Assembly: GCA_001598975.1 (NCBI GenBank)
Contig: BBXU01003140.1
Location: 1 to 21,702 of the forward strand
DNA length: 21,702 nt
Direction of reading: 5' to 3'
DNA from: Parachlorella kessleri
Taxonomy: Eukaryota > Chlorophyta > Trebouxiophyceae > Chlorellales > Chlorellaceae
Below the pieces are notes generated by a model. That model was not told the origin of the DNA and did no database searches. It saw only the letters and a program-made list of their open reading frames with translations. Shown in pieces: positions 11,636-21,189 of the stretch. Each line of letters begins with the position of its first letter. The first letter of the stretch is position 1. The position numbers were made by a program, and so were the translations under genes.

Positions 11636-12228
11636 CGGAGATCAAGGGTAGATAGTGACTTGGCCAGCTAAACTTGAGGATTTATTGGGTGGAGGGACTT
11701 GAAGGTATCCGGTCTAGTTGAGTCATGAATTAGTAAAAACAGGAGGAGGGTTGGACAACTCCAAGGCTGAAGCAGGCAGAAGCAGAGCCGAGAAAGTTGG
11801 CTTGTGGTGACGGGTAGGAGCTCGTGGCCCACTATGACGTGACATAGGGACTGAAGCTGTCCAGGGCTACTGGGCAATCCGTAGAGCTGATAACACGGAA
11901 CCAGCAGTACATAGTCAGGGGGCAACACCCAAAACCGTTTTGCAGGCCCAAGCGGCCCTGTATTGCTCGCGCCGCCAGTCGGGCCCATGTCTTGGAGTCT
12001 TCCACCCTACCGTTCTGACTCTACCACTCCACCAGAGCTGCACATAACAATGAATAGAGTAGCCGGCGACAACTTCGGTGCCGTCAGAATGCTTTGCAGG
12101 CTCTTGTGGTGGATCCCGACCTAGCAAGCCGCCGAGAAGCTGGCTTGTGACCAGCAGCCGGGATGGTTCGCCGGTGGAGCCAAATGGAATAATACTTTTT
12201 TCTCTGAGAATATAACTCGTGCTCTGCT
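11636..12228. promoter_or_regulatory. shared divergent upstream region of GUF1 and the HIR-type gene
   Basis: 593 bases separate the two start codons, which point away from each other, so both promoters must lie here or within 5' UTRs here. The region is less GC-rich than the exons. TATAACT near 12211 is too close to the ATG at 12229 to be a normal TATA box for that gene. Open frames on the minus strand (11668-11988, 11915-12127) show no recognisable protein. Confidence 0.5.
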
Positions 12229-15072
12229 ATGGGGATTAGAATTAGTACGTTGGACACTTCCGCAGCAGGAACCAAGGATGCTTCCACGCCCCGCAAGAAG
12301 CACAAACCTCCCCTAAACATCCTCTGCTGCACTTGTGTAGGTAAGTATGGCCGGGAGAGGTTTTGATGTCGCAAGTGGTGTGACGGATAAACCGGGTTTT
12401 CCAAATGGCGGCCAGGGCCTGTAGCAATCCTCTCTTGCTCTTGAGCTCTTTGATGAGGTTTGTGTCGTGTACCTCTGGGTCTTGTAGAAGAGGAGTGTCA
12501 CACGCTCAACTCATGAACAGCCGTTGCAGTGGCCTGCAGCAGTCTTGTAGGCGCCGCCCAGCCTCCTTCTTTTGTGCAATGTGGTTGCAGATGAGGCCAG
12601 CGTGGAGGTGGTAGAGCAGTTTGGTCGGTTCAAAAGAATTGTTACACCGGGATACAACTGCATCTGCTGCTGCGTTGGGGAACATACTGCTGGGAAGTTG
12701 AGCCTTCAGGTGAGGTCCACGCCTGGGTGTATGTGGCAGCCAGTTGGCCAAGCTCTTTGGCAGCTGGACTGCAACAGCTGTTGTGGCGGGGTGTCGCAGC
12801 TCAGTCTACCAGCAAGCTTCTAGAGTTTTTAGTTGTGCGTACCCGTTGGTTTCAAGTGGAAGTATTGGGGTGCACGCATGGAGCAGAGCCTGGCAGGGGG
12901 GGGGGGATACTGGCTTGGTATGGCTTGGTATGCCTTTATGTGCCAGCTGTATTGCATGTGTGGGTTCCTGTGTAAGCTTTTTTTTGAAATGCTGGTCTTG
13001 ACTGCTATACGGAGGGCTGTGCGATGTTACCCTTGTGCCTTACCAGCCACCGCTCCGGCTGAAGGGTACGTCCGTTGTCCTGTTGGCAGGTTCAACATCA
13101 GGAGGTGCAGTGCGAGTGCCGCACCAAGGATGGGGTGTTCACCGAGCTGGTGGTGAGTCTGTATCAGGCCCAAATGCTGCATAGTAGTTGGCAAGCTCCC
13201 ATCCGGCGGTAACCTCGAAAGGTCCTCTATATCGCAGGGAGAGACATCATGTGATGGACATCCGATTTTCATAAGGCATGCCTGGCAGGGGTGTGGGAGG
13301 TTTCCCACCCACCATGGTCATGTTTCAAGGCTGGTATGCATGGGAGTGTGTAGGGGGGGGGCCAGCAGGAGGCTGCCCCAATCGCTAAATCAAGGACAGC
13401 ATGCCCTGCCCCTGGCGTCTGAGCGCCTCCCAGAGGCTGACTGGCGGACAGCGCTGGCGACCCCTTATTGCTGCCGAGGGCCATAGCAAGAAAGCACCCG
13501 CTGCACCGCTGCATCCTTGCAGTTTAGCATCCAGTACCGTGTGGAGGAGACACGAGCCTACAACGCCTTCTACGCTCTCTCCGACCCTGTGTCCCAGGTG
13601 TCCTCATACGGTGCGCAGAGAAAGAGGGCCCAAGCTCAAGCAGCCTCCGTGCAGCTGCTTGGGTGGGCCGTAAGGTGCATGGAGGTGGGAGAGTAGCTGT
13701 GGAAAGGACTGCTTGCTATAGAGAATATGTTTGCCTCATGGTTTCGTCTTTGATGTGCTGTGTGTGCAATTAGATTAGGCATCGTTCAGCCAAGTGTGCA
13801 GCCTTGGGAATCAGACATCTTTTGCCAACTGCAGTGCTGGATGCTGCCAGCACGAGTGTGTCATTGATGACCATCGATGAGGTGTTCACGGCCAGGGGTG
13901 CCATCGCCTCCAGCGTGCTGAGCGGGCTTAGCGGCGTCATGGCCTCCTTCGGCTACGAGATCCTGGCCTGCCTGCTGACGGTCGTCAACCCCACGTCCAA
14001 TGTGAAGGACGCCATGAGTGGGGTCAAGGCAGCGCAGCGGCAGCTGGAGGCAGCCCAAGCCCTGGGGGAGGCAGACAAGGCAAGTCCTTCGCTATTGTTG
14101 ACATGCGCGGTGGCGTATATTATCCTCCTTCCACCCTCAGTGCGTTGACCCTTGACCTTAAGGGAATGCTGCTGAGTTTGTGTTGTGCTTGGCTTAATCG
14201 CGCCCGTGTGCATCATGAGGTTTCAAGGGTAGGGGTAGAACCAAAGCAGCACAGCGGCAGCCAGGGCGGTAGCTGGGTTGGAGAGTAGGTGTGCGTTTGC
14301 CTTAGCGCCCAACATGGTGTATCTAATCATGACCGTGAAGAAGCGACTGAGGGGTTGTGGCCTGCTTGTGAGCTGTGGTGGTAGCAGCCAAGACATTGTG
14401 GAGATACGTGTTTGATTGAACAGTTAATGTTGTACCAATGTCTGGCCGGGTACACCATGGGTGCTTGCGAGCGCATGAGTCATCGTGGCAGCGTGCATGG
14501 CAGTGCAAACTGCAGGTAATGATGATGTTGCTGGTCATCAGCACCAAGATATTCCTCCCATGTGCATGCTTGACATATTTACCTACCATCATGCGTTCCC
14601 ATTCAAACCGGCCTCTCCCCTTGGGCTGCAGGTTCGCACGCTCAAGTCTGCTGAGGCCACCGCCGAGTCCCGCTATCTCTACGGCCAGGGCTGGGCGCGG
14701 TTCATGCAGGCCATGGCAGCCGGCATGCGCGACGCTGCCGCTGTGGCCATCACAGGGCGCATCCGGCGGCAGCACCTTGCCTTCCCTGACCCACCGCCGC
14801 TGGCTAACAGCGGCACTGCTGCTGGGGTCACGTCTGGGGGAGGCTCAGGCTCACCTCCGCCTGTACCAGGGGACCGCAGCTTGCTTGGCAGCAGCAGCGG
14901 GGCGGTGCCAGGGTCGCCGATGGGCAGCGGTGGCAGCAGGGTGCCTAGCGTGGGCACAGCTGCCACGTCAGCTGGGTTGACGTGGCAGGCACCCAGCACG
15001 CCCCAGAGGGCGGCACCCGAGCCCGCAGGGGGCCTGAGGCCAAACCCGGTGACAGTGAACAGCTTGATTTAG
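12229..15072 (+). CDS. HIR-type SPFH/prohibitin-domain protein (355 aa)
   Basis: Six exons: 12229-12340, 12591-12709, 13090-13152, 13523-13610, 13835-14079 and 14632-15072 (stop TAG). Phases agree; intron 5 is GC-AG. The SPFH part, residues about 38-240, follows plant HIR proteins closely: VVEQFGRFKRIVTPGYNC, CECRTKDGVF, FSIQYRV, YNAFYALSD, IDEVFTARGAI, MASFGYEI, and AEATAESRYLYGQGWARF. HIR proteins form membrane-microdomain assemblies and in plants take part in immune and stress signalling. Membrane contact is probably by lipids: Gly2 with Ser6 fits an N-myristoylation site, and ILCC and CICCC offer cysteines for palmitoylation. Oddities: about 30 extra N-terminal residues with a basic patch (PRKKHKP), and from about 262 a Gly/Ser/Pro-rich tail replacing the usual HIR C-terminus. 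Exon 1 is short but joins by GTAAGT with matching phase and restores the CC motif normally at the HIR N-terminus. Confidence 0.9.
12896..12930. repeat. G11 tract followed by a tandem 10-base repeat
   Basis: Eleven Gs at 12896-12906, then two perfect copies of TGGCTTGGTA at 12911-12930. Both lie in intron 2 of the HIR-type gene. Other long G runs lie at 13353-13361 (intron 3) and 15102-15111 (just after the stop codon). Confidence 0.75.
14080..14631 (+). other. GC-AG intron 5 of the HIR-type gene
   Basis: The donor is AAG|GCAAGT and the acceptor is GGCTGCAG, both at phase 0. It joins GEADK to VRTLKSAEATAESRYL, which aligns with HIR proteins without a gap. At 552 bases it is the longest intron of this gene. 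Confidence 0.8.
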
Positions 15073-15907
15073 CCGGCAGCATCAGCTGTTGCGCATGGGG
15101 AGGGGGGGGGGCCATGGTTTGGGGCGCAGTGTCTGCAATAGCGGCACCCTGACATGGTGGCTTTCAGTGTTGGCGCCTGTCTTATGACGTTCCCTGGTTG
15201 TACTGGGCTGAATCTTGTGATTACCTTCTTGGCTGGGCTGACTTCAGGGCATCTTGGTTGACAGCGTCAGGTGGATCTTCTGGACAGGTTTTCTCTTGAT
15301 CTGCTCCTGCATTGCCTGTTGCTGGAACATGTGGAATGGCTATTCCTTGCTTTAAGACATTTTTTTTAGACTTTAAGACATCCAGGCAAACCCCTCTCCG
15401 GGTCTGCAAAGATTTGAGACTGCTCCTAGGGTTGTTCAGCACTTCCTGGTGTCGGGTTGTCAAAACCCCTTGCATCGTTCCATCTCCACTGGGGCTACTT
15501 GCTCCATGGACATTAATGCTGAAGTTGTTGCTGGTGTAGCTGAGCTTGGGCTACCTGCTAACAGCAGGGACCTGTCAGGCAGCTGCCATCAGGGCATGGG
15601 GCCTGGTTGTCATGAAGAGACCCGTGTGCGGTACTGATTCAGGTCTCCCGAGAAATAATGAGGAAAAAATACAAGAGGCATTAGTTCCCAAGGTAGTTAA
15701 CTGTGAACTGGCACAAGGCACACTGTAGTTCATAGATACCAACCATGTTGTGCTGAACAAGTTTGCCTTTGCAACTGTCAATACAAACTGGTGATATGTC
15801 CGCGCCGCAAAACTGGGCTGAGCACAGGACGCTACGAAGCACACCCTGCCAGCCTTGTATGTGCTGAAATTGTACCTTGCATCCGGCCCCATCACTCCTC
15901 AGCTAAC
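15073..15907. other. convergent region between HIR-type gene and repeat-protein gene
   Basis: Holds the HIR-type 3' UTR, starting with a G10 tract at 15102-15111, and the undetermined 3' end of the minus-strand gene. An 11-base direct repeat, CTTTAAGACAT, occurs at 15350-15360 and 15371-15381. On the minus strand between about 15420 and 15230 two overlapping frames stay open and look hydrophilic; one ends KKNVLKQ...QPRR, the other QEQIKRKPVQK...STKMP. Either could be a terminal exon, but neither has firm splice support. Confidence 0.4.
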
Positions 15908-18900
15908 CTACCTCAAGCGCAATATGACATTCCGGTAGCCATGCAGGTCACACAGCAAGTCGTGGCAGTGAGTATAGCAGCAGCAGCCTGCGCAGCTGCC
16001 TAACCCATCGTCATCATGTGGGTTGGAGCAGCCAAAAGCGACGCACTTGTCAGCAGGCTTGGTGCCGCCAAGGGGTGTTGGCAAGCCCCCAAGCTGCCCC
16101 AGCGCATCGGCTAGGGAGGCCTTCCCCCCCTTGATGTGTCGCTGGCTGACGCGGTGGTTAATGTGGTAGGGCATTCCGAGCCCTGTCAGCCTGCAGCAGC
16201 AGCAGCAACGGCTCACATCCTTCAGTTGTGGTCTTCCCAGAGGCAGCAACGCCGTCACTATCATCTTGACCAGCGGGCAAGCCATGCTGCACAAACTGGC
16301 CATGTCAGCCCCGGGCACCGCATTGTGGCATTGGGCAAGGCGTCCCAACAAAGGTGTGCCGCTCACAGTGCTCCCTTCAAGCAAGCTCACACGCCCCGCC
16401 GTATGCTGCATTGACAGCCTCTGCCATGGGTTGCACGTAGTGGTGGGTGGCGGAGGGGTGGGCGTCGCACAGGGCACCCACCACCCCTGCACTGCGTGTA
16501 CATCCCTTCGTGCCCTACTACGCCTCAAGCGCGCACAGTCACAGGCGGCACAGCTCAAGGCCACCTCTGCCAGAGCTCCCAGCGCCGCTGGCTCGCCCGG
16601 ATGCCCTCAATCACTCTGTCCAACTTCAGGCGAGGGTGCCTGTGGTGCACCAGGTGTACTTGACACAGGGCTGTGTTCCAGTAGCGAGAGACGTCCAGGC
16701 CTTCGGCAGCGAGCCTGCAGGCAGGCATGTTGGCAGGCTGGCAGAAGTCCCAAATGACCAGAAAAAAGAATAAGCCAAGCTAATGAAAAAGGTAATAATA
16801 CTCTTCAACCTAAACGCAATAATTGATCATAACGATATCTAGGAAAAGCAGCACGTTGCGTGTTGACACAGCTGGCACCTGCCACACTGCTGTCTGACCC
16901 CTTCCTGTCATGTGTAGTTCCTCGCTAAATGACATTAGGGGATTTGCACAGTTCACTGTACTTGGAGTGGGTGCAGTTGGCTAAAAGTATTTTGAATTTG
17001 GCGGCATGGACGGTCCGACCAGGAAGTACCAGGTATGCTAGGGAGCCTTCTTGCATTACTTGATCACGGGCCCCAATGCCTGGGGTGCCGCACCAAAGAG
17101 CCAGCCCCTGTGACCAGACCTGTTGAGAGCAAGCAACCATCAACACACAGGCTATCACGCCCCATCCCCAGGTACAGGTCCAGGCTGGCTGTTCACCGCT
17201 CCTTGCCAGTCAGGGAGCCACCCACCCACCGTGTATGCAACGCCTTGATCCGCCTGATCACGCTGCTGAGGCTGCTAGTGGGGTCGGCCAGGTGACGCTC
17301 GCAAACGTTTGTGTCGAGGTACTGCAGCAGGCTCTCCTTCTCCAGCCTGCACAGTGAAGAAAAGTAGCTTGTGTCCAACAGCAAATCCACTGGAATATGC
17401 AGACCTGAGCTGCTACCCACCTGCTGGATTTGCCTGCGCCGTCACACACATCTCAAATGGCTCCGGGGCTTGTGCTGGGCCTCCGCCCAGCCACATCTCA
17501 TAGTGTGTGCATGATACCCTCGGTCCCGTGCAGGATATCTAGGCACAGGGGGCTGATATCAGAGGACATTGCCTTGGCTGCTTCTCCCTACTGGTTAGGA
17601 AACACAGCATTGCCAACAGCTGCTGGCCAGTCAGGCAGCAAACATTCGCGAGTGGTTGGTGAGACCGCTCAAGTCTTGACAGGACCGCACCCGCCAGCCT
17701 TACAAAGTCCCGTGGATCAACCATGAGTCTGGTTCAACTGCTCATTCCCTGCGGACTCGCTGCCGCCGCTGCTACTGCACACCTGGTATGAAGCTCTTCT
17801 TCCCGCTCCTGCATGAAGCGCTCAGCCAGCAGCACCTCCACGACATGATCAAGGTCCATCGCGCCCTGTAAGAACTTGCGGCAAGGCCCTGTCTGGATGT
17901 TCACATCGAACAGACCTTCCTTGGCCAACCTGCACAGGGTCGGCGCTGGGCAGGTGAAACGTTGGCCTCTGATGTGGATGGTTAGGTGGCATTGAACACG
18001 CTCACCGACCATCAGCAGGACAGGGCCATACCCAACAGTGGAAGCGGCCTAGGAGTTGCTCCAACGCACCGCTGCGCGGCCCTGTCGCCTAGTCCCAGCC
18101 CTGACAACCTTCATGGTTTTGGACCCAACTCTAGTCAACCTTCCAGGTATTTATATCAAGATCACAACCACAGGAACAACCGCAAAAAACAACAACAGCT
18201 GAGCGTAGGGCTCTGGAATCTCTACCCTGGCTGCTTACCTTGCACGCAGCAAGCGGATGCTCTCCCTGCGCTGGGCCTCTCTCCTCAGCTTCTCCACCAT
18301 GCTGTCCAGCGGCGCCAGCCCCGTCTCTACGTAGTCACGCACCATTTTCGAGTTCATGCTCAGGCAACTCAGTCCTTCCTGCCGCAGCCTGCACAGGATG
18401 TGAGGGCAACGTCGACACCCTCCTGCTGCATCAGGCACAACCATTGCAAGGGCAACACACATGCCTGGCTACAAGGCTGTGCGCTACCAGCGCCCAATCC
18501 TGTATGTTCATGTAAGGTTAGCCACGCCACACGCGGCAACAAGCTGACCCGCTCTGCGGCAGCACCTGTATATAACAAACGCATGGTCGTGTGCCCTGCC
18601 CCCTCTGCTGCTGAGATGGACCGAGTCATGGTATTCCTGTTGGGACACTCTCATTTGCTGTGCAGCAGCATCAGCACCAGTTTAGCACGCGCCCGCATGG
18701 ACGAGCGCACCTGCTGCGCTAAGCTTACCTGCGCTGCAGCAGCGCATGCCGCTCCTGCTTTGCGTCAGCTGCCTCCCAGGCCAGCCGCCGCCGGCCACGC
18801 TGGAGCGCCTGGGGTGTGCGCCACTTGCGGTACGCGGCAAGCAACACATCGTACTGCGGGCAGGGAGCTGGGAACCACATAGGTGGTGCTGGCTTTTATA

Positions 18901-20053
18901 TGCATGTGGCTTGCATTGGCACGTTGACGCCTTGTTAGCTGCTTGCAGACACCAGTGGGCGATCCAGAGCAGCAGACACCAACATCAGTAAGTGTCGCAG
19001 GCCTGGTTTGACCCACCTCCCTGTAGCATGGCTCCTCAACGGCAACATAGCAGCTGGGAGCGACGCCATGCTCATGCAGCACGCTCCCGGTCGACGGGAG
19101 CGCCTACACGACATCAGAGCAAGGGCACCCCTTGCTTTCTTTGCTGCCTTCTTGCTGCAAGCACTTCTTCAAGACCACTAACATGTCCGAGGCTGCGCCA
19201 GCCATTTGTGCTGTGAAACACACAGCTTAATGATGTGCATCTCAAGGTTGTATCATCAGGCCGCGAGCGTCACACCTGTAGCTCCTCCCATGTCAGGGCG
19301 TACTTTGCAGTTGCTGCCAGCTGCCCCAGGCAATTGAACCCGAAGCGCATGCGCGCCAATCTTATTTCGTCTTCTAGTGGCCGCCGGCAGCGCCCAGCCG
19401 GCTTGAGCTCGTGCCACAGCTCTTCCACGAGGCCTTCACCACTCCTGGTGGCAGCGCTGCCTGGGTCCGTACCCTCCGCGCAGCAGCTCCTGCTAGGGAT
19501 ATTGTTCTCCGCAGGCCCAGGGCAATGGCCAGTGAGGCTATGTCCCTAGCTGCACAGTACAAACCCCGGAGGCTGTCTAGCTGTGCCAAGGCGCTTCTCA
19601 GCCTCGGCACAGTCTGCAGCATGGCAACTAGAAGCTCTCTGCCGCACCCTGGCAGCTCCTCAACTGCCTGCGTGGCACCAGCCTGTACGTGCTGTGAGTA
19701 AGTGCTGGGCCGGCTCGGTGTGGCAGGCGCTGCGCCCCACCAAGGGCCGATGATCACTTACAGCGCACCTGTGGCGCATCGCCAGCAGTCCGCTTCCTTT
19801 TGCGTGAGCTGAGAAACGCCTGCAGCGTCAGCTGCCCCTTGTCAGGGATGTGGCTTGGCATGAATGGAAGTTGTACACAACGTGGTTTAATAGTTCTTCT
19901 TGTATCTCCTAGACGCTTCGATGACGTGGGATTAAATATTAGATCATAGTCGATACGAGGACAAGATGTGCAGGACTGAGTACTTTGACTCGGTTCAAAT
20001 TTTAAAGGCGCAGTGGGGGCGCTAGGATACTCTGTGTGAGCAGGAGAATCCAT
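15908..20053 (-). CDS. unnamed protein with exon-encoded ~40-50 aa tandem repeats
   Basis: Exons in coding order: first exon from ATG 20053; 19276-19460; 19017-19103; 18729-18853; then repeat exons 18239-18388, 17783-17929, 17230-17346, 16565-16714 and a last one from 16190. The first exon either ends at 19762 (GTAAGT donor) and joins 19460 directly (511 aa), or ends at 19769 and an extra exon 19565-19682 is used (548 aa). An in-frame TAA just upstream supports the ATG. The N-terminus holds GQLTLQAFL followed by RKRKR, a possible PCNA-binding box plus nuclear signal. The middle is helical and basic. The repeats start RL..EGL and often contain C/V-R-x-(F/Y)-(L/V) and LD.VVE. I cannot name the family. 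The last exon may stop at 15908 or splice at 16047, so the C-terminus is uncertain. Confidence 0.62.
16047..16190 (-). repeat. protein repeat unit 5, most diverged
   Basis: Acceptor CTGCTGCAG. It begins RLTGLGMPYHIN and contains SQRHIKGG and LADALGQL, the same spacing as the other units. A GTGCGT donor at 16046 would give a 144-base phase-2 exon, matching the rest. Reading on instead gives a Cys-rich tail to a stop at 15908. Confidence 0.5.
16565..16714 (-). repeat. protein repeat unit 4 (one exon)
   Basis: 150-base exon with acceptor GCCTGCAG and donor AGAG|GTGGCC, phase 2 on both sides. It begins RLAAEGLDVSRYW and contains CQVHLVHH and LDRVIEGIRASQRRWE. If the donor is not used, the frame stops four codons later with WP, which would end the protein here. 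Confidence 0.6.
17230..17346 (-). repeat. protein repeat unit 3, short (one exon)
   Basis: 117-base exon between CTGTGCAG and GTGGGT, phase 2 on both sides. It begins RLEKESLLQYL, contains CERHLADP and LSSVIRRIK, and ends HT like unit 2. It is about ten residues shorter than the others at its end. Confidence 0.65.
17783..17929 (-). repeat. protein repeat unit 2 (one exon)
   Basis: 147-base exon between CTGTGCAG and GTGTGC, phase 2 on both sides. It begins RLAKEGLFDVNI, contains CRKFLQGA and LDHVVEVLL, and ends in acidic EREEELHT. Confidence 0.7.
18239..18388 (-). repeat. protein repeat unit 1 (one exon)
   Basis: 150-base exon between CTGTGCAG and GTAAGC, phase 2 on both sides. It begins RLRQEGLSCL and contains VRDYVETG and LDSMVEKLRREAQRRE. 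It is the clearest copy at the LD..VE helix. Confidence 0.7.
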
Positions 20054-20184
20054 CAGCTCTCCTGCTTAAACTTACTTGGAGAGTTCCCCTGTTAGTATGG
20101 TACTTGATGCGTTGTCCATGCAGTTGGGGAATGTTGTTGTGGAATCTTGACAGCGGTGACTGATCACAAAGTTTTTTCGTTTGG

Positions 20185-20694
20185 TCACCATGACCTAGCT
20201 TGTGTGTTGGGCGTTTCGTCCACGAGTACACTGTGCGGCGTCACGGGCATGGTTTCTACCGGAGGTCCTGTGGACTTGACAACCTGAGCTTCCATGGCAG
20301 TCGGCGCTCTTATGGGGCCTGTGTGCTTCCGTACATTGCGTTGGAGCTCCGCCTTGGTCCGCTTTGCAAACATGTAGGCGTCCTCGGAGCAGTCTGAAGC
20401 TGAGGGAGAAGGTGCCGAACCTGAGCAGTGTGTGCTGCCATCTTGCAGCCGGGGTTCTTGTTGAGCTCTACAAATCTGCCTTGTTTGGTTTTCTTGCCTG
20501 GGACGTCTCCTCTGTGCATTCTTGCTGGGCGGCGTGTGACCAAACGAATTCAACTTTTGTTGGCTGCCTTGAAGGTTTCCCATGTGCTTCTTAACAGGGT
20601 TTTTCACCTTTGATGCAGCCTTGACCCCATCCGCCTGTTTCTTCGTGGCCCGCAATATAAATAATAATTCAGCTGCATCTCCTCTTCCAGTGGC
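20185..20694 (-). CDS. coding-like exon of a basic, disordered protein (partial)
   Basis: An open frame of about 169 codons on the minus strand, entered after a possible acceptor GCTAAG and ending in a TGA. It lacks an in-frame ATG near its start, so it is probably internal or 3'. The protein is rich in Lys, Arg, Gln, Ser and Pro (KKQADGVKAASKVKNP, NAQRRRPRQENQ), with one acidic segment, DCSEDAYMF. It also contains QQKLNSFG, which loosely repeats the Q..L..F pattern in the first exon of the next gene downstream. It could be the 5' part of that gene, spliced before 20053, but I could not find donor and acceptor with matching phase. No known domain. Confidence 0.35.
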   Translation of the reverse strand, partial: ATGRGDAAELLFILRATKKQADGVKAASKVKNPVKKHMGNLQGSQQKLNSFGHTPPSKNAQRRRPRQENQTRQICRAQQEPRLQDGSTHCSGSAPSPSASDCSEDAYMFAKRTKAELQRNVRKHTGPIRAPTAMEAQVVKSTGPPVETMPVTPHSVLVDETPNTQARSW

Positions 20695-20729
20695 CTTAGC
20701 TTATCTTGGGGAGAGAACTACTGGCTCAG

Positions 20730-20838
20730 AACTCAGGTAAGACTCAGGCTCATTCTGCATCCAGCCCTGTCAGTTACGTCCAGTCCAGTCCAGCCCAGCT
20801 CTACTCCCTGTTTCGCACTACCCGCCACCCATACTAAC
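20730..20838. repeat. dispersed repeat, copy 2
   Basis: About 109 bases matching 6922-7015 in the same orientation. It differs mainly by an extra block with CCAGT repeated in tandem. It sits just upstream, in minus-strand terms, of the coding-like exon at 20185-20694 and so may also be intronic. Confidence 0.7.
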
Positions 20839-20919
20839 CAGGTTTCCCGGCCCGCGCAACCGTGCGCGATGCAGGACGGAGTGAATGAAACGATCAGAAC
20901 ATAGCCTTATAAACAAAAC

Positions 20920-21189
20920 GTGCAATCCCCAACTCCCTGGGCTGAGCGCTGTGCTGACTCGGCTTTCACGCAGCTGCTGCCTGCCTCGTCAGCAGATACC
21001 CCCGATCTGTCGGAGGCTCCCCCGGAGTCCCTTGACCGGCTGCTCCCGACCTCATCCTCAATTTACCAACTACCGTATACGGCTATAGCAACGCCACAAA
21101 GAAAGGTGCCCCTCAACCGAAAATCCAAGCAAGAACGGCAGTATCTGCAGCCCCTGCTCACAGGCGTTGTCGCCTCGCTCGGCGCCTAA
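20920..21189 (+). other. open frame of unknown status (about 89 codons)
   Basis: The frame is open from about 20920 to TAA at 21187-21189. It is Ser/Pro/Leu-rich at first, then basic (QRKVPLNRKSKQERQYLQ). A CACGCAG acceptor-like site lies inside it at about 20971. No ATG starts it and no domain is recognisable. It could be an exon of an unfinished gene, a transposon remnant or chance. Confidence 0.2.

Noticed and set aside
11668..12127. Minus-strand frames upstream of GUF1
   Set aside because: No conserved motif; an in-frame stop precedes the GUF1 ATG, so they are not N-terminal extensions of it.
17421..17433. Possible 13-base microexon between repeat units 2 and 3
   Set aside because: Good-looking acceptor and donor, but inclusion would break the phase-2 joining of the two flanking exons.
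17986..18882. Plus-strand open frame of 298 codons
   Set aside because: It overlaps two phase-consistent minus-strand exons (18239-18388 and 18729-18853) and their introns; its product looks like random low-complexity sequence.
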